Assembly: GCA_028023455.1 (NCBI GenBank)
Contig: JAQFVV010000027.1
Location: 10,971,845 to 11,035,844 of the forward strand
DNA: 64,000 nucleotides
Direction of reading: 5' to 3'
Source of the DNA: Epiperipatus broadwayi
Lineage: Eukaryota; Onychophora; Udeonychophora; Euonychophora; Peripatidae
Part shown: positions 13,101 to 28,100 of the stretch, one piece after another
Position numbering within the stretch: the first letter of the stretch is position 1
Layout: each line of letters begins with the position of its first letter
Notes under the pieces: model-generated
The model's database searches: none
What the model saw: only the letters and a program-made list of their open reading frames with translations
What the model was told of the DNA's origin: nothing
Program-made: the position numbers and the translations under genes

Positions 13101-16100
13101 TAAAGGCAAATGGGTAAATTTGCTGAGCTTATTTTGAAACCATTAATAAGTGAATAAATTACCACAAAATTTGTTATAAACATAAAATAACTTAGTGGTA
13201 TCTAATTAAGATGGATCACTAAATTTAAAGATCTTTTCAAGTCGGTCGGCCAAGAATCAAATCACCGGTAGCGTTTCCAATATTACATTTTTTGAAATGT
13301 CGGAGCTTCCCAGTTTAAGTTTGAAAGAATTAAACACAAGAATTTGGTATGTTTTGAAATATTTATTATTCTACAATTTGGAAAATTTAAATCAGTGTTT
13401 TAATTACAGAAGTTTTATGAAAATGAAAATTTGTTTTAAAAAAAAAAAGAAAAAGTTTAAGTTAAAATAAAGTACGTAAACTATCAAATATTTAATATTT
13501 CCGTTTTAATTCTGATAAAATTAATATTGATTAATATTTAACTTACAATGCCATTAATATTTGCTAATTAATTTGTTTAACCTTGGATCATAAACATTTT
13601 TCAAATAATTAATCAAGTTTTTTATAATTGTATCGTCTATTTAAAAATGAATAAATTAATTGCTGTAATTAGTTATTCCTGGATTAACGCAATGGATAAA
13701 TAAATACTTGCATGGATAGGATAAACTTGGAACACTTTTGATAGAGAGATGTAGGGATTAATAACTTTATGAAAAACATTTTCATTTAAATTCTGTATCC
13801 TGTTTTAAATTGTTTCTGTTTGGAGGCCCGCAATCGTTAATCTAATATTGCTTTAATAACTAATCAAATGGATATAATTGCATGTATGGAATTTAACTAC
13901 AGCTATAGCTATTACCTCATATACTTATTATTCTACACATTGTACATGGATTCCACGGATCACATTAGGAGTTACAAAATGCTATACAATCCAATTTGTG
14001 ATCACTCGCTAAAATTCATGTATTTGAACTATAAATGCTTTATATTTAGTTTTATCACACACCCGTAAATGTTATATGTTAATGAATAATACATTTATTT
14101 AATTTTATCGTTATATGACCTATGAGTTCATAGTTATATTTGTTAGATTTAAATTAATAAATGTTGAATAAATTTTTAAAGATAGCTATGGAGAAAGCTA
14201 AACAGTACTAATGAATTCATGAGATATACCATCTTTATGAGATATTTGTGGTCTTTCCAGTTTTATTCCATGCCAATATTATTTACATTATATTATACAT
14301 GTTTATTTTAAGCAAGATAAGTAGTACATTAGTTGTCCTGATTATTGTAATATTTTACTAACAAGAACCCACATTTGCTAAAGGTCTATTCTGAATAATC
14401 AGAAGAATTGGGGGGTGTTTGTTTATGTGAAGTAAATTATATGTTGTTTTAGTATGTTAAGGCTTTAATCTGTGCTGGGGTTAATCCGCAGTTTTTTATT
14501 GCCTTTTGTATTTTACCTTGCGCTGGTGTAATCCTGTTGTGTGATTATACGATGCTTTATGAAGTGTTTAATCAAAATAGTATTTTTATTCCTACGAGAT
14601 GAATACTCGGTATTTTGTTCACAGATATAAGTTGGGCAAAGTATTTTAGTTATCTCCAAATCTTCTTCATTTGTAGATAATTTATCGGTTAGTTGATAAA
14701 GCCTTCTATTCATATTCATGATAATTAACGTTGGTTAATTATTATCTACCGAGGTAGTTTACATTTTCATTTTAATTAATGATTACATTATAGCTAAAAA
14801 TACAAACTCTATTATTTATTATATTATTATAGGTATACAGTAGGGTTTATTGAATCTGGAAGTGCTCAATATTTCTAAGTTATGCTAAATTTAATAATTG
14901 TCTCAATATTCATTATATTAGATTGAAATAAGGTATGATTAGGTTTTAATACTGTACCTGTGAGATGTATTGAAGAAGTCTATTGAACCTCTTTAATTAT
15001 TTTATTTGTTTATTTATGTTTTATTTAAAATATTGAATTAACTATTTATTGTTCATAAAGTTTGTAAATAAAAGTTGATTTATAATTAAACTTACTGTGC
15101 CTTCTATGAGTCATTCATAACATCAGAAATATAAACTTTGGATAGAGCATACATTATAGAGCTACTTGAATCATATTATTGTCTACATGATATAAGAATT
15201 TATTAATATTTTGAGAAAATTAAGATGTTTTCGTCTTTGGAGTATATGATTGGTAAGGTACAATAAAATCCCATTTACCTTTTCCATCATTGTGTTTGCG
15301 AGTTGATTCTAGTATAAAATACAAATTAATTATTAAACTTGTGAACAGATTTATTCAATAATGATATGATTAAATATATTTACCTAACATTTTTAAATTT
15401 TCATTCGTCAATACAATAAGAGTCTCAATGATATATTAAATTATACGTGTGCTCAATTATTCATGTTTATTAATTGCAAAGCTTTACCTGGACTAGCATC
15501 TGTCTTAGAAATCATATAGATGATTTAAAATTTCATAATTTTATGTGGTTCCACAAATTACGCTATCTTGTACATGGTCGCCATAGGGTCGCATACCATA
15601 AAAATCGCAAATTGAGGTTTAAAGTGATAAAATTGCACTTATAATTTGTTTAATATGTTTTATAATAATACTATGATAGGTCTTCGTATACCCTGGCTGC
15701 GATCAAATAAATTATAAAAAGTTCGGTTAATTCATTAAATTTGTCTGTAGTAAATTGCCCCAGATGTTGATTGTGGTCTTTTGTGCATAAAATAAATAGT
15801 ATGATATGCTTTTGGATACAGCTCTTAATAGCTGATAATGTGCAATGAGAGTTGATCAGTGACCAAGGTTACAATTCCTAGTGCACTTACGTGATGTAGT
15901 TGAGACCACGCACTTTACGGTTACCATTTATAGTGCCGCAACAAGTACGGCATGATGATGGGTAGTTGGAGGGGTGATGGAAGGTTGGTTACCACCTTTG
16001 TGAGCCATCGGGGTGGACGGCTCTCGGGATTTTGGTTACAGCTTTTGGCGCGCAACGTGGCTGGCAGAAGATATTTTGGTTACAATATATATATATACCT

Positions 16101-19100
16101 TTTTGTGTTTTCTGTCTACTCTATAAGCAATTTTATCTTTATATTTTTTTTCAATCCAATTATTAAAAATATATATTTTTCGTAAGTAATGATTATAATA
16201 AAAAAATCAAATATATTTCATTGTCATATCTTTTGCTGCAAGCAGTATTTCATATGTCTGTTAAGTGTGTATATGAGTCGTATATTTTTGTCATGTACAC
16301 ATGAGCAATTATATTTCATTTTTTGCAATGTGCAGATATTTTCTCAACTTTTTTATACAAAAATTATAATTTGTTTTCAAGTTATGCTTATAATCATATT
16401 TATTATAACAATTGATCATAAATTTCCCTAAGATAGAGCCATCTACACAATAAGCTATTAGGAATTTCCACAAAGGCAAATAAAGTATGACAGATAAGAA
16501 GCACCAGTATTTACACTATTCTTATTATTTTATATTGCATTAAATTGAAAAAAAATTGTTCCTTGTTTATTTATTATAAATAGAAATGTGACATACATGA
16601 ACTCTGAAAAAACTTTAGTCTATCTTCCTGTCACTTTTTCTCTTTGCTCTTTTATATATATTATATACTAAATTTTTGCAATTATTTTAAAATTAATTTC
16701 ACTTTTTCATAAAAAGTTCTCTTTGTATAATATCGGACATGCAGTGGATAATATCTGATGTACAATGAATGATATCTGATATACAATATTTATTGTTAAA
16801 TTTTATTTTTTTATGCCATTACAAAGAAATAAATTTCCAGCAAATACCTACAAATGCAGACAAAATCTGGGTCAATTAGTAAAAATGCAAGGCATCAGAA
16901 AATACATATCTGAAGATTTAATAATGAAGAATTATTTCATGTAAGTCATGTAATGTACCAAATTTTTCAGAATTTTTTGAAAATTCTAATGAAGCTATAT
17001 ATAAAAATGTGACTGTAGCATTTCACTTTCAAAATTTAGAAATTATGAACCTATGTAAAAATAAGCATTTTTAAAAATATATGTATACTTTTTAAAGTAA
17101 TGATTATTTCTTCAGCTTTATTACATACCTTCATATTTGTTCTTTCTAAAAATATATGTAACTTTAATGAACAGTGCTAATTGCTTTAATAAGCTTTACT
17201 GATAAATGCTGCAAAGGAAAGCATTTAAAAATCTCTATCTTAAAAATTATCCTCCAATCTTCAGATCACTGGTTTCATGCTTTGGCAATCCTTAATGAGG
17301 CGCTAGGGATATTTCAGACATTAGATCTAAAAATACCAACTCAAAGCCAGCATTTATCTAAAAGTTAACTATTAAGTAGAAAATCTGAAATTTTCAGACA
17401 TCTATATGTCTTCAAACCCAGCTATCAAAATACCAATTCAAAGCCAGCATTTATATTAAGGTAATTTTTAGATAAATTATGGTTTTGAGTTGGTATTTTT
17501 AGATCTAGTGTATGAAATTACCCTAGCCCCTCACTGAGAATTGTCAAAGCTTGAAACCTGTGTTCTGAGGATTGGGGCTAATATCTAGATAGAGATTTTT
17601 AAATGCTTTCTTTTGCAACATTTATAAATGAAAGCTTGTTAGAGCAATTAGCACCGCAAATTATTTTTATCGTCTCTTCTTGCTATTCCCAACATACCTC
17701 TCTCCATATTTCATTGAATAGTCTGATATTGCTCTTCTGTTAAGTATTCTAATTTTAGATCCATAAATGAGAACTGGTAAATATCCATAAGCTTAAAAAA
17801 TTGGATCATGTGATATATAACTTTATTTTATTTACTATTTATAGTTTTGTTTTTAGGTCTTAAGTGATATTATATTGCTAATGCTATTAATATATGGTTT
17901 GGTTGAATATTTCTCAGTCCCAAATAGTTATTTAAGTTAGATATCTGGGTTTGCAGACATAGGTATCTGAAAATTTCAGAGTTTCAACTTTTGGATAAAT
18001 GCTGGCTTTGAGTTGGTATTTTTAGATCTAGTGTCTGAAATTACCCTAATGCCTTTATTGAGGATTGCCAAAGGATGAAACCAATGTGTGAGGATTGGGA
18101 GATAATTTCTAAATAGAGATTTTTTTAAATGCTTTCTTTTGCGGCATTTGGCAATAAAGCTTGTTAGAGCAATTAGCACCACTCATTATTTTTATTTACA
18201 AGTTAATATTGAATCATGTGATATATGACTTTTATTTTATTTACTATTTATAGTTTTGCCCTTAGGTCTTAGGCGATATTATATTGCTAAGGCTATTATG
18301 GCTTAGCTGAAGATTTCTCAGCCCCATATAGCTATTTAATTAAGTTAGATAGCTGGGTTTGAACACATATAGGTATCTGAACATTTCAGATTTTCAATTT
18401 AATAGTTAACTTTAGATAAATGCTGGCTTTGAGTTGGTATGTTTAGATCTAATGTCTGAAATTATCCTAGAGTCTCAGTGATAATTGCCAAAGTATGAAA
18501 CCCGTGGTCTGAGGATTGGAGGATAATTTCTAGACAGACATTTTTAAATGTTTTTTTTTTTTTTAGTGGCATTTATCAATAAAGCTTGTTAGAGCAATTA
18601 GCACCACTCATTATTTTTATTTACAAGCTTTAAAAAATGGGTCATGTGATACATGACTTTATTTTATTTATATATAATTTATTAATCTATTCAAAAGAAA
18701 GATATTCAAATGATAAATGTTGTATTTTTTTATTTTAATTCAATATGGTGTCTGGAAACCGAAAGTTAAATAATAGGCGTAATAATAAGTATAATTATAG
18801 ATATGTATATATCTTTATTATTATAGAACTATTATAGATTTAAAGAAAAAACTGGTTGGCCTCAGGAATTGTCAATTAGTAGTAAATGATCATTTCTTGG
18901 TAACATCAAAGATTAGAAGTCATTTTTATTTAAATAGATATTACCTCCTCATTTCTATTCTTTATTTATAATAATAATCCGTGGAAATATTTAATTCAAT
19001 ATATACAACTCTCTAGAGAAGCTTAAAATATTTGCAGAATGTAAAGAAAGATATTATTCTTTCACATTCTCACACCTATAAAAAATAGCTTTCTGGATTT

Positions 19101-22100
19101 AAATCCCTAAAAGAACTTTGGTTTGAAGTAAAAGAGGATCCCTTTTACTTTAACAAAAAACTCAAAAGAGCTATTATAGATTTAAAGAAAAAACTAGTTT
19201 GGCCTCAGAAATTGTCAATTAATAGTAATTGACAATTTCTCAATAACAACAAAGATTAGTGGTCATTTCTATTTACATGGATATTATCCCCTCATTTCTA
19301 TTCTTTATTTATATATTTATATACATACAGTCATATGCACGGGAGTGTATCAATTAACCAAATACAGTTTAATGTATATTTGCACTTCCAAATTATAATT
19401 TATTAATATTATTGCATAAACATTTAATATTTATTTTGCTTGAAAAGGAAGTCAGCAATCCCAACTCATCCAAGTATATACCTTTTCATTAGATGAGCCT
19501 TGCATTAAAAATTAAATTCTAAACTATTTTTATAAAAGGGATGAAAATGAATTTATGAATAAATTAATTTTTTTATTTTATGATAATAGCTATATTTTCC
19601 TTCGCTATATTGTTTTTATAGTATATCATCTTTGACATTATATAAATTGAAGTTATTATGAAAATGCATTTTCAACCAAACCAAATAAATAAATATTTAA
19701 TGTGGCGCATGTGGTCTTTCAATAAACCAAACTATATCACATTTATTAAATTATTATTTGCTGTCTATTAATTTTAATAAAAATGATTTAAATAAAAAAA
19801 ACAAAAACAATGGAGACTACTCTTCTTCAAAAATAACTTTCATTTAGGCTTTTGGAATAGACTCAAACTTAATTAATGATTGATTGTTTAATTTTCACAA
19901 ATTACTTTATAAAATAGATTTATAGGTTAAAAAAAAAAAAAATTTTGTCAGATTTTTAAAAAAATATGTACTTCTGAGATGACAAATGAATACAGAAAAA
20001 CACTTGTTTCAACTTGTATTTGCTCAACTTAATAAAATGATTTTGCAATTAAGTTTCATTAGATATTTCTTCTTCATTTAAACTTATTATTTAAAATATA
20101 TATAATGATTAATGTATAGAATTTTTTCTTATCTACTGAGATTAAAGTGATAGATACTACAAATACACAATATTAATATTATCAAATTATTTCTTATGAA
20201 GACTATCTATAAATTTGAAAACAAAAATACCTTCTTCATCATGTTCTATTGGACCATTATCATGCTCAGATTGTTCTTCATGTTCTGAATGACGCTCATC
20301 TCGTTCACTCCCTTCAGCTTCATCTCCAACCAGACCTTCAACTACTTCCACCTACAAAAATCAAAAAGGTAGTAGATTTAAAAATCACAAATATAATGGC
20401 AATTATTAAAAAATATTGGATATTTCACTTTTCAACATGAATAAATATTACCTCTTCCACATCAGCAACAGCCACGTCTGGTTCATCATCCTCCCTGTCC
20501 CTGCTAGAGCCTGGTTGTGGAGTGTGGCTTGCAAGAGGCCCTACTGTGAACAGAGAATGGGAGGAGTGAAGAGAAGATAATAAGCTGCTGTCATCGGGCT
20601 GCGGACGTGGAGGAAGAAGATCAACAGAAAAAACTTCTTCACTTCCCTAAAAAAAAAATATTAACTAATTATAACAGTTAAAAAAAAAAACGTCATTATG
20701 ACCCTCAGCTTACCCAATGTTTTTAATAAGCAAATTCTATTTATTCTATTGTAAATTTGAGTAAATCTTTAAAAAAATATTTCCTTTCCCTAAAAGCAAA
20801 TTTTATATTTGATAGCTTGATATATATTATATTTCATTCTTAACCAAAATCTTAATAATATTTCAAATAGGTCTTGATTTTTCTTTTTTATATTAAAAGT
20901 AGTGCATATTTACAATATGCTTGTGGGGAACTACAAATAGCTAATATATATATATATACCATTGTAACGGTATATAATATGCTGTTACATTAATTTAAGA
21001 TTAAAATAAAAACTTAAGTTCGTAAATAAAAACTAAAAGCTAAAAAATTAAAGAGTTGTTAAACGTGTATATATATTCGCATAGATGCAAAACTTTAAAA
21101 GTATTTCTTTTTTAAATAAATAAAATAAAAAAGTACTTGAACATACTTTTTTATTAAAAAAAAGATACAAGATTTAAATATAAAATATTTTAGTAAAAAA
21201 GTAACGTAAGTAAAAATAGAAACAGGTATTAATTAATTCCAGAAATCTCAAAATGGAAATGATTGTGTTATTAATTATCGAAAAGCAAACTAGCCCTTGG
21301 GGATCTTATATAAAAAAGTCAGATGAAAGATATAGATAAGAGAACAAAAAAAAAAAATTAGATGTCCAATAAAAGCAGCAAACAAACACTCGGACCCTAA
21401 TAAAAATGATTGATTGTTCAGTGAATCCGGACGATGTGTATAAAAGGAAAAATATTGAAATTAAGGAAGTTCCACCTTGATTTTTTTTGAGAGGCGTGAT
21501 AAGACGCATTTGTCACACTCTCTCATTTAAAAATGAAATGACTGTTGAATTATGAATGCTACTGTTGCAGTCTCCGAATTATATGGGTACAGCAATTAAA
21601 TAGTACCAGGATTGAACCAGCTAAAGTAGCCTCCGGATTGAGAACTACGTATGAACAACAGACTGGTCTTCTATGAAAGTCTTCACGGTAATTGGCAGCA
21701 GGAACCGAGAGCTCTTCTACTGTAAGATATAAACAGAAAAATTTTAAAAAGAGTAATTAAAAACTTTCAAGATTTGACAAGCGAAACCTAATTTTTTTTT
21801 TTAATGAACTTTAATCTGACTTTTCAAATCAATTATTAATGTTTAATTTTTATACATTTGAGTTTGCTAAAAATCATTTCCATTTATTTTTTTTGTTATG
21901 ATTTTTGTTTTTTTTCGTTAAACTAAACTTAATAAATGCTAAATTTAAGTCGGACGTGAATGGCTGCATAGATTTGTAAAATTATATTAGTTTAATTAAG
22001 GGAGGGTAAATCTTAGGTTATTTGTTTCGTAGTTAGATTGGGCCAATGGATAGGATATATTGGCGTAATTAATAAATGTAGCATGAGATCCGCTACGTGC

Positions 22101-25100
22101 AGGATCACGTTATATGCCGCACTTGGGCAAACTGACCATCGGAAGCAGACGGTATTCCCTGCTCCTTGGATCACCCTTTTTAGCCTATGGAAAATGCAGT
22201 CCCTTCCTATGGAGGTTTTTTTTTATTATTATTCTCACCAGACAGATGTAGTATTCCTGTACTGGACGAGTCAATGTCTTCTATAACCATGCTGTTCAGA
22301 TGTACATTCCTGACAGTATGGTATTTGTGCTGTCGTATTCATGCAGCATTGAATACATCGATATATCAGGTGGATTGACGTTGGTTTGACTGCGAACTTT
22401 TGGCATAAGGTTAAATAAGGGATAGAATATTTTCTTTTCAAATGCAATCTATGTAGTTTATTCATACTCGACACTCTTAAAAATATTATCAAATTCATCT
22501 GTGCTGATTGTTTAAAATAAAAATTTAAATTTAAAAAATTAATAACCAACCTAAAATAATAAATTTTATTCCTCAATTTTATTTATATGTGTGTTAATAA
22601 ATGTTTATGTGTTAATTACTGGCAGTGGCGTATTTTAATTTTGTTAATATTGAAAAGATATTTTAACAATTTATATTGTGTAAATCTCTGCGTCTCACTG
22701 AGCTAGTGGCATTGGGCTGACGGTCGGAATAAAAATATATATATAAAAATTGGATCATAACAGCGCATACCTGCCTACTATATAAATTTTCCAGGTTCAA
22801 ATGAACTGGTGGCACCCTGTAGCGCAGATACAGTAAGACTGCAACTTCCACTTCTCCGACCGTTATAATTGGCGCCCAACGTGGGCGATGTATAATAAAC
22901 CATGAGTACCCTGAGTAAATTTTTTTTTAAAGTGAAATATTTTTATCTATATTATATAAAGTTATGGTTTGAATATCTTGTAAAAGTACTGCCAGTAAGA
23001 AAAAATGTGCATATGTAAAGATAAATACGAGGAATAAAAACGTAATAGTTAATATAAATATTTTTTTTTTTAAAAGTCTTATTTAAAATCCAACCGTTTA
23101 ACTTGCCTAAGTAATAGTTAAAAGTAAAAGAAAAGACACTTGGAAGGGAGAGAGCAAAAATTTAGATGGTAGTAAAGAATCGACAGTCAACAATTTTTTT
23201 TTATCATTATATTTGTGTGTAATTACTAACCAAAGTTTTGTCTTTTAAAAAAAAAAGTTTAGTATATAATTGTGTAACATAATTACTAAGTAAATTCTTG
23301 CAATAATTTATGATCTATAAAAGATTTGAAAAATGAATGCTTATTATAAATCATATTACTTCCTTAATAAAGAACACATTTAATCTTGATAACTACACTT
23401 ATATTTTTGCTTACAATTTATTTTACAAATATTGAATACAAATAATCAATCTGTCCTTAAAAAGAAAAAGATAAATCAACTCATTATTTGTTAGCCCATT
23501 TAACAAGAGATCTTAATTCAATAAAAGTTTCTAAGAGCAAATATTCTGTGATAATCTCCCACTGCTTTCTGATCACTGCATTGATCATCTTTTGTAAATT
23601 CAATTTTAAAAGTAGAGAGCAATTTACTAAACTAAAGTCTTTGCACATTTTCTTAACCCCAAACAACTTCCAATATTATAAACTTGATCTCAAGATCTTA
23701 TTTTGAATATAATCATTTTCAGTAAATAATTTTTAATTAATTCATCCAAAGACAATTCTAGACACGTGTAACACAATTACTGTCTTAAAATTTTTAGTAT
23801 AAAATATTGCAAATGTGCAGTATAGTGCATTAAAACTATCATTTTAATGATAAATATTTCTATAACAAAAATTTTATATCAATTCCTTTTATCATTTTCT
23901 TTGTTAAATTTAATACTACTATCGAAATTGAATGTTTATTTTAGAAAAAGATGTTATCCTTAAAAGAAATACAAACAGTAATGGTTTTTGCCCTCTTAAT
24001 ATAGTATATTTGCCATCATAATTTTCAACAATTATTGATCCACTGTAAATGATTTTTGCAAATTTAATCAGTTTCTTCAATCCAGTTTCTCCTCTCAACA
24101 TTACTCCAAAAAACTTAAATTTATCTCATTCATCTCATATTTGGTTTAATTAACTGAACTAGATTCTGTAAGATAAATATTATTCCAATTAATTGTTAGA
24201 GGATAAAATATTCCTCTTATATATTACTGAGCAAGACTTGATAATTCATTTATTGGAAGATTTTTTTGTTCATTACCTACATTTCTTTATACATTGATTA
24301 ATTCTTATAAAACTATTAAATAAATACTCCTTTTTTTATACACTTATTATCATGCAATAATTTATTTTTATCTTGATATCTAACAGTTTCTACTTTCCAG
24401 AAGTCTTCTTTAAAGCAATGGCATTTAAGTATATATGAACATATAACAATATTTAATTTATACATAACTAAGTATAATCTATTTTTATAATTTGTTTTCT
24501 GTCCATTAATATATATATATATACATTTAATATGTATCCTACACACTATATTATATCACAAGCTCAGTATATAATTACACATATTATAATATTAGCAATT
24601 TATCTTTTCTATGTTATATTCTATTTTTTAATATAATTAAATTATCTAAAATTTTATGATTCATTTTATTTTATTAATATTCTTATTTCTTTAAATCTTT
24701 TTTTAAATGCTTTTATTTAACTTAGAAATTCTGTTTGTTTGTTTGTTTAATATAAATTTTATAATTGAAATTTTAACATTCTTCTGTTTTTGTACCAGTT
24801 AGAAATAGATGACAATGTGATATGAAAATGAAATATTTCAGGGTTGTCCAGTAGTTTATATAATCTAAAGTTGTTGGTGGGCCCAATTTCGAATACATTG
24901 ATATTGGTTCAGTAAATTTTCATTGATGCCCACAAGAGGGTAGTATATTTTTTAAAGATAAAAAGTGTTTATGGTAAATTCAAATACAAATAAATATTAA
25001 TTTCTCTTGATTATTAAAGTTTCTTTCTTAAAAAATGTCTCTTTCATAAACAAAATAATATTAGAATTGATTTTTAATGTGCAATTTATTTTGAAATGTT

Positions 25101-28100
25101 ATTAACTGCAACACTGTTTTTATTCTTCATTTTAATTAAAAGCATTTTATAAAATATTTTATATACATATTATTTAATTTTTAAGAAATTTATTATTTTT
25201 TATCATCTTAAATAAACTACAATTTTTTATAATTCATTTTATCTATTATTGTATATTGTTTATATATAAAATATATATTTTTATTTTAACTTATATTTAA
25301 ATTTACCTTTTTTAACTACCAACTCCAGTAACTTTTTTCAAGATAAGAATGAATTATTGCATTGTAAAAAGTGTATAAAGAAAGAAGCATTGAATAGTAT
25401 AAAATTATTAATACTTATATACTATTCAATAAGACTAAAAAAAATTACGATAATACTGCTCATAATAAATAGCTTATTAAAAATATAAATATTTTTATAT
25501 GTAAATAAAAAACTGTTCAACCTATATAAAATAATGCCCTATTATAAATAACTTCACTAACATTTTTGAAATAATTTTTGATGATCAACATTAACATGAT
25601 ATGCAATTCAAAAAATCAATTACCTGTATAGCATCCAAATTGGAATTAACTAATGAAAAAGGTGCGGTTGGACGTGCAACACCAAGGCGAACAGGCGCAA
25701 TTAATGCATCTGCCATTTCACACAATTCTTCAACGGAAAGATTGATGAGTGCCTGAAATACCCTTTTACACTTGACTAGAGGTTGAGAAACTCCAATGCT
25801 AGAAAAAAAAAAACCCTTATTAGATGTTGTTGTTTTTTATCAGCATATTACTCTACTTTATACAGAGAAAAAAAAATATTGAAATGTCTATATGCATTAA
25901 ATAAATAAATAAAATTTCAAATAGTAATAATAATAAAAAAACTAACCGGAATATATAACTATAAATTATAACAATGAACAAAAAAATCAATTATGAGATA
26001 AATTAAAATTAATAATGGAGTGTGTAAATCTATTGAAACAAATCATAACCTAAATAATTAGACAATCTTGTCAGATTTGAGTGCTGGACTCAAAGATTAA
26101 ATGCTCTGGATAAAGTTCAAATTGTCACTTCTGATGCTAGAGCATTACATGGCCTCCCAAGCAACTAATCAATCCATTATTTTATTTATATTTTGACATT
26201 AAGTCATAAAATAATAACACTTACAAAATCAGTTTTGTTAAAATCCCAATATCTTTTTTTAAATGGACCCAGTTCACTATGAATTTTCCTTTTGATTTTT
26301 TCTTGATAATCTTAATTTGCATCTTTCTATACTTTATCGTATGGTCTGCAATCTATACATTGGTCTTATATTAAGTATCCCAGTAATGATTGTCAAGGAC
26401 ATTTATTTTTGAAATATTTTTTACCAAGATAAATTTCCATTCAATAGGAAAATATTTTTGTTAAAACTGTTTCATCCATTACATCTTTAATCATATTAAA
26501 AATTTGTCCAAGGCATTTATAAACTGCCATTTTTTATTTCATTATTGTCAATATTTATATTCCCTTTTTTGAAAGCTCGTTAAATATTACATTAATCTTT
26601 ATAGTATTTATCTTTAACCTTAATTTTGTTTAATTTTAATAATGTGTGAAAGTAACTGCAGTTCTAAAACACATTATTTACAAAAACAATCATAATCATC
26701 TGCAAAATCCAAGTGATTGAAGCAATGTTCATTTATTTTAAATTTCATTCTTTCTCATTTTAATCTAAATATAAAACTGCAGTTCAAAAGGCTAGATATC
26801 CTCTCCATATCTTTTACTAATGTTAATCTATTTTATTGCCATCACAACAACTTATAAATCCAATGCATAATGTCAATGAATATTCCTTGTTCCTTTCTAC
26901 AATTTCCATTAATTATATACATTGCATGATTTACTGTGCTATAAACACTTTTAAATCCAAGATGCTCCTTAAATTGGCTTGCATCCGAAATTCTCTGAAG
27001 TAAGATTTATGACTTTTCTAAATATCTTAAATATAAATGATTACAAGACTGATAGATCAGTAATTATTAATTTGTAACTTTTTCTTCATTGTTCTTAATA
27101 TTAGTATTGTTATTGCATTTATCCAGTCAACTGGAATATTCTTTATGGTTTATATATTGTACCCTGCCGATAGAACGATGACCCTAGACGATATGCCAAG
27201 TCCCTACATTAGGTTATCCTATGATTTGATCTCGGTAACATTTAGGACTCTTACCATTTTTTAATTATCTTTGGTCGATATTAATAATTATGAGACCCTC
27301 CTATTCTATCAACAAGATTGTATACCCTTTAACATTAAATAAACACAAAAATATAACAAATGGCATGAGAATACCCAGACACTCCTCATTATTCAGTATC
27401 TACATACTCTCATGACTAACAATGATTAAATGAATATAATGAAACATCTATAATTATCGACTTGCAATTAACTAACAAAAAAGTTATACTATCATGTTAT
27501 TGTATACTGAATGTTATTCTTATTACTTCTATAGAATTATAATTAGCAATAATCATAATAATAAATTTATATGGAGATCTCAGGATAATCATTGATTTTT
27601 AATTAGTTATTTAATCCACCTATAAAATATTAAGAGGGATTTTACTGAACTCTATAGGTAGTGTATTAATTATGAAAAGACTTCTAATCTGAATCTGTAA
27701 TCAAAATTGTACTCCTGTTTTATATCTATGTTCCCTCATACTTACTCTTAAACTAATATTGTTATTTACATTCTAATTAGATTTGATAGTTTTAATAATA
27801 AATAACTCATAAATTAATTCCTTATAAATAAGCATATTTTAATATTTTGCAATATCATCAATGACTTATGTGATCAAGGCAGCTTACAGCAAGTTAAAAT
27901 CTCTTTAAAGAAAGGTGTGCTTAGTTGACTGTTATATTGTTCTGAATTGGATTAATTTCTTATTTCAATCTGAAACCGTACACTTTGGGTTCATGTGAGT
28001 AGTAACAATGACTCCCACAAAAAAAATGCAACTCTTAATATTCAAGTTAACTTTCAAAACAACTTTAATCATATTATTTACAAGATATTATAATAAACAT

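Larger units (their letters stand above)
1156..20230 (-). other. UBR5 19-kb intron, rich in mobile elements
   Basis: Intron between the sixth and seventh exons. It holds foldbacks (3068-3223, 3885-4107, 10043-10241), a Tigger-like element (4945-6129), the Penelope-like palindrome (about 6590-8870) and several interspersed repeats (11270-11731, 16560-18650, 18829-19310). I see nothing recognisable in 1160-3060, 6135-6560, 8900-10040, 10250-11260, 11740-15900 or 19320-20225 beyond poly-A/T runs and (TA)n. Confidence 0.7.
20647..25623 (-). other. UBR5 5-kb intron containing an LTR in opposite orientation
   Basis: Intron between the fourth and fifth exons. It holds the long LTR with leader (20963 to about 23200) on the plus strand. 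From about 23200 to 25350 I see only AT-rich sequence. A short near-perfect palindrome (ATTGAATAGTATA / TATACTATTCAAT) lies at about 25388-25430. Confidence 0.65.

Noticed and set aside
22038-22851. Several 60-100-codon frames on both strands as genes
   Set aside because: They lie inside the long LTR and are not preserved in the second copy at 61345-63468.
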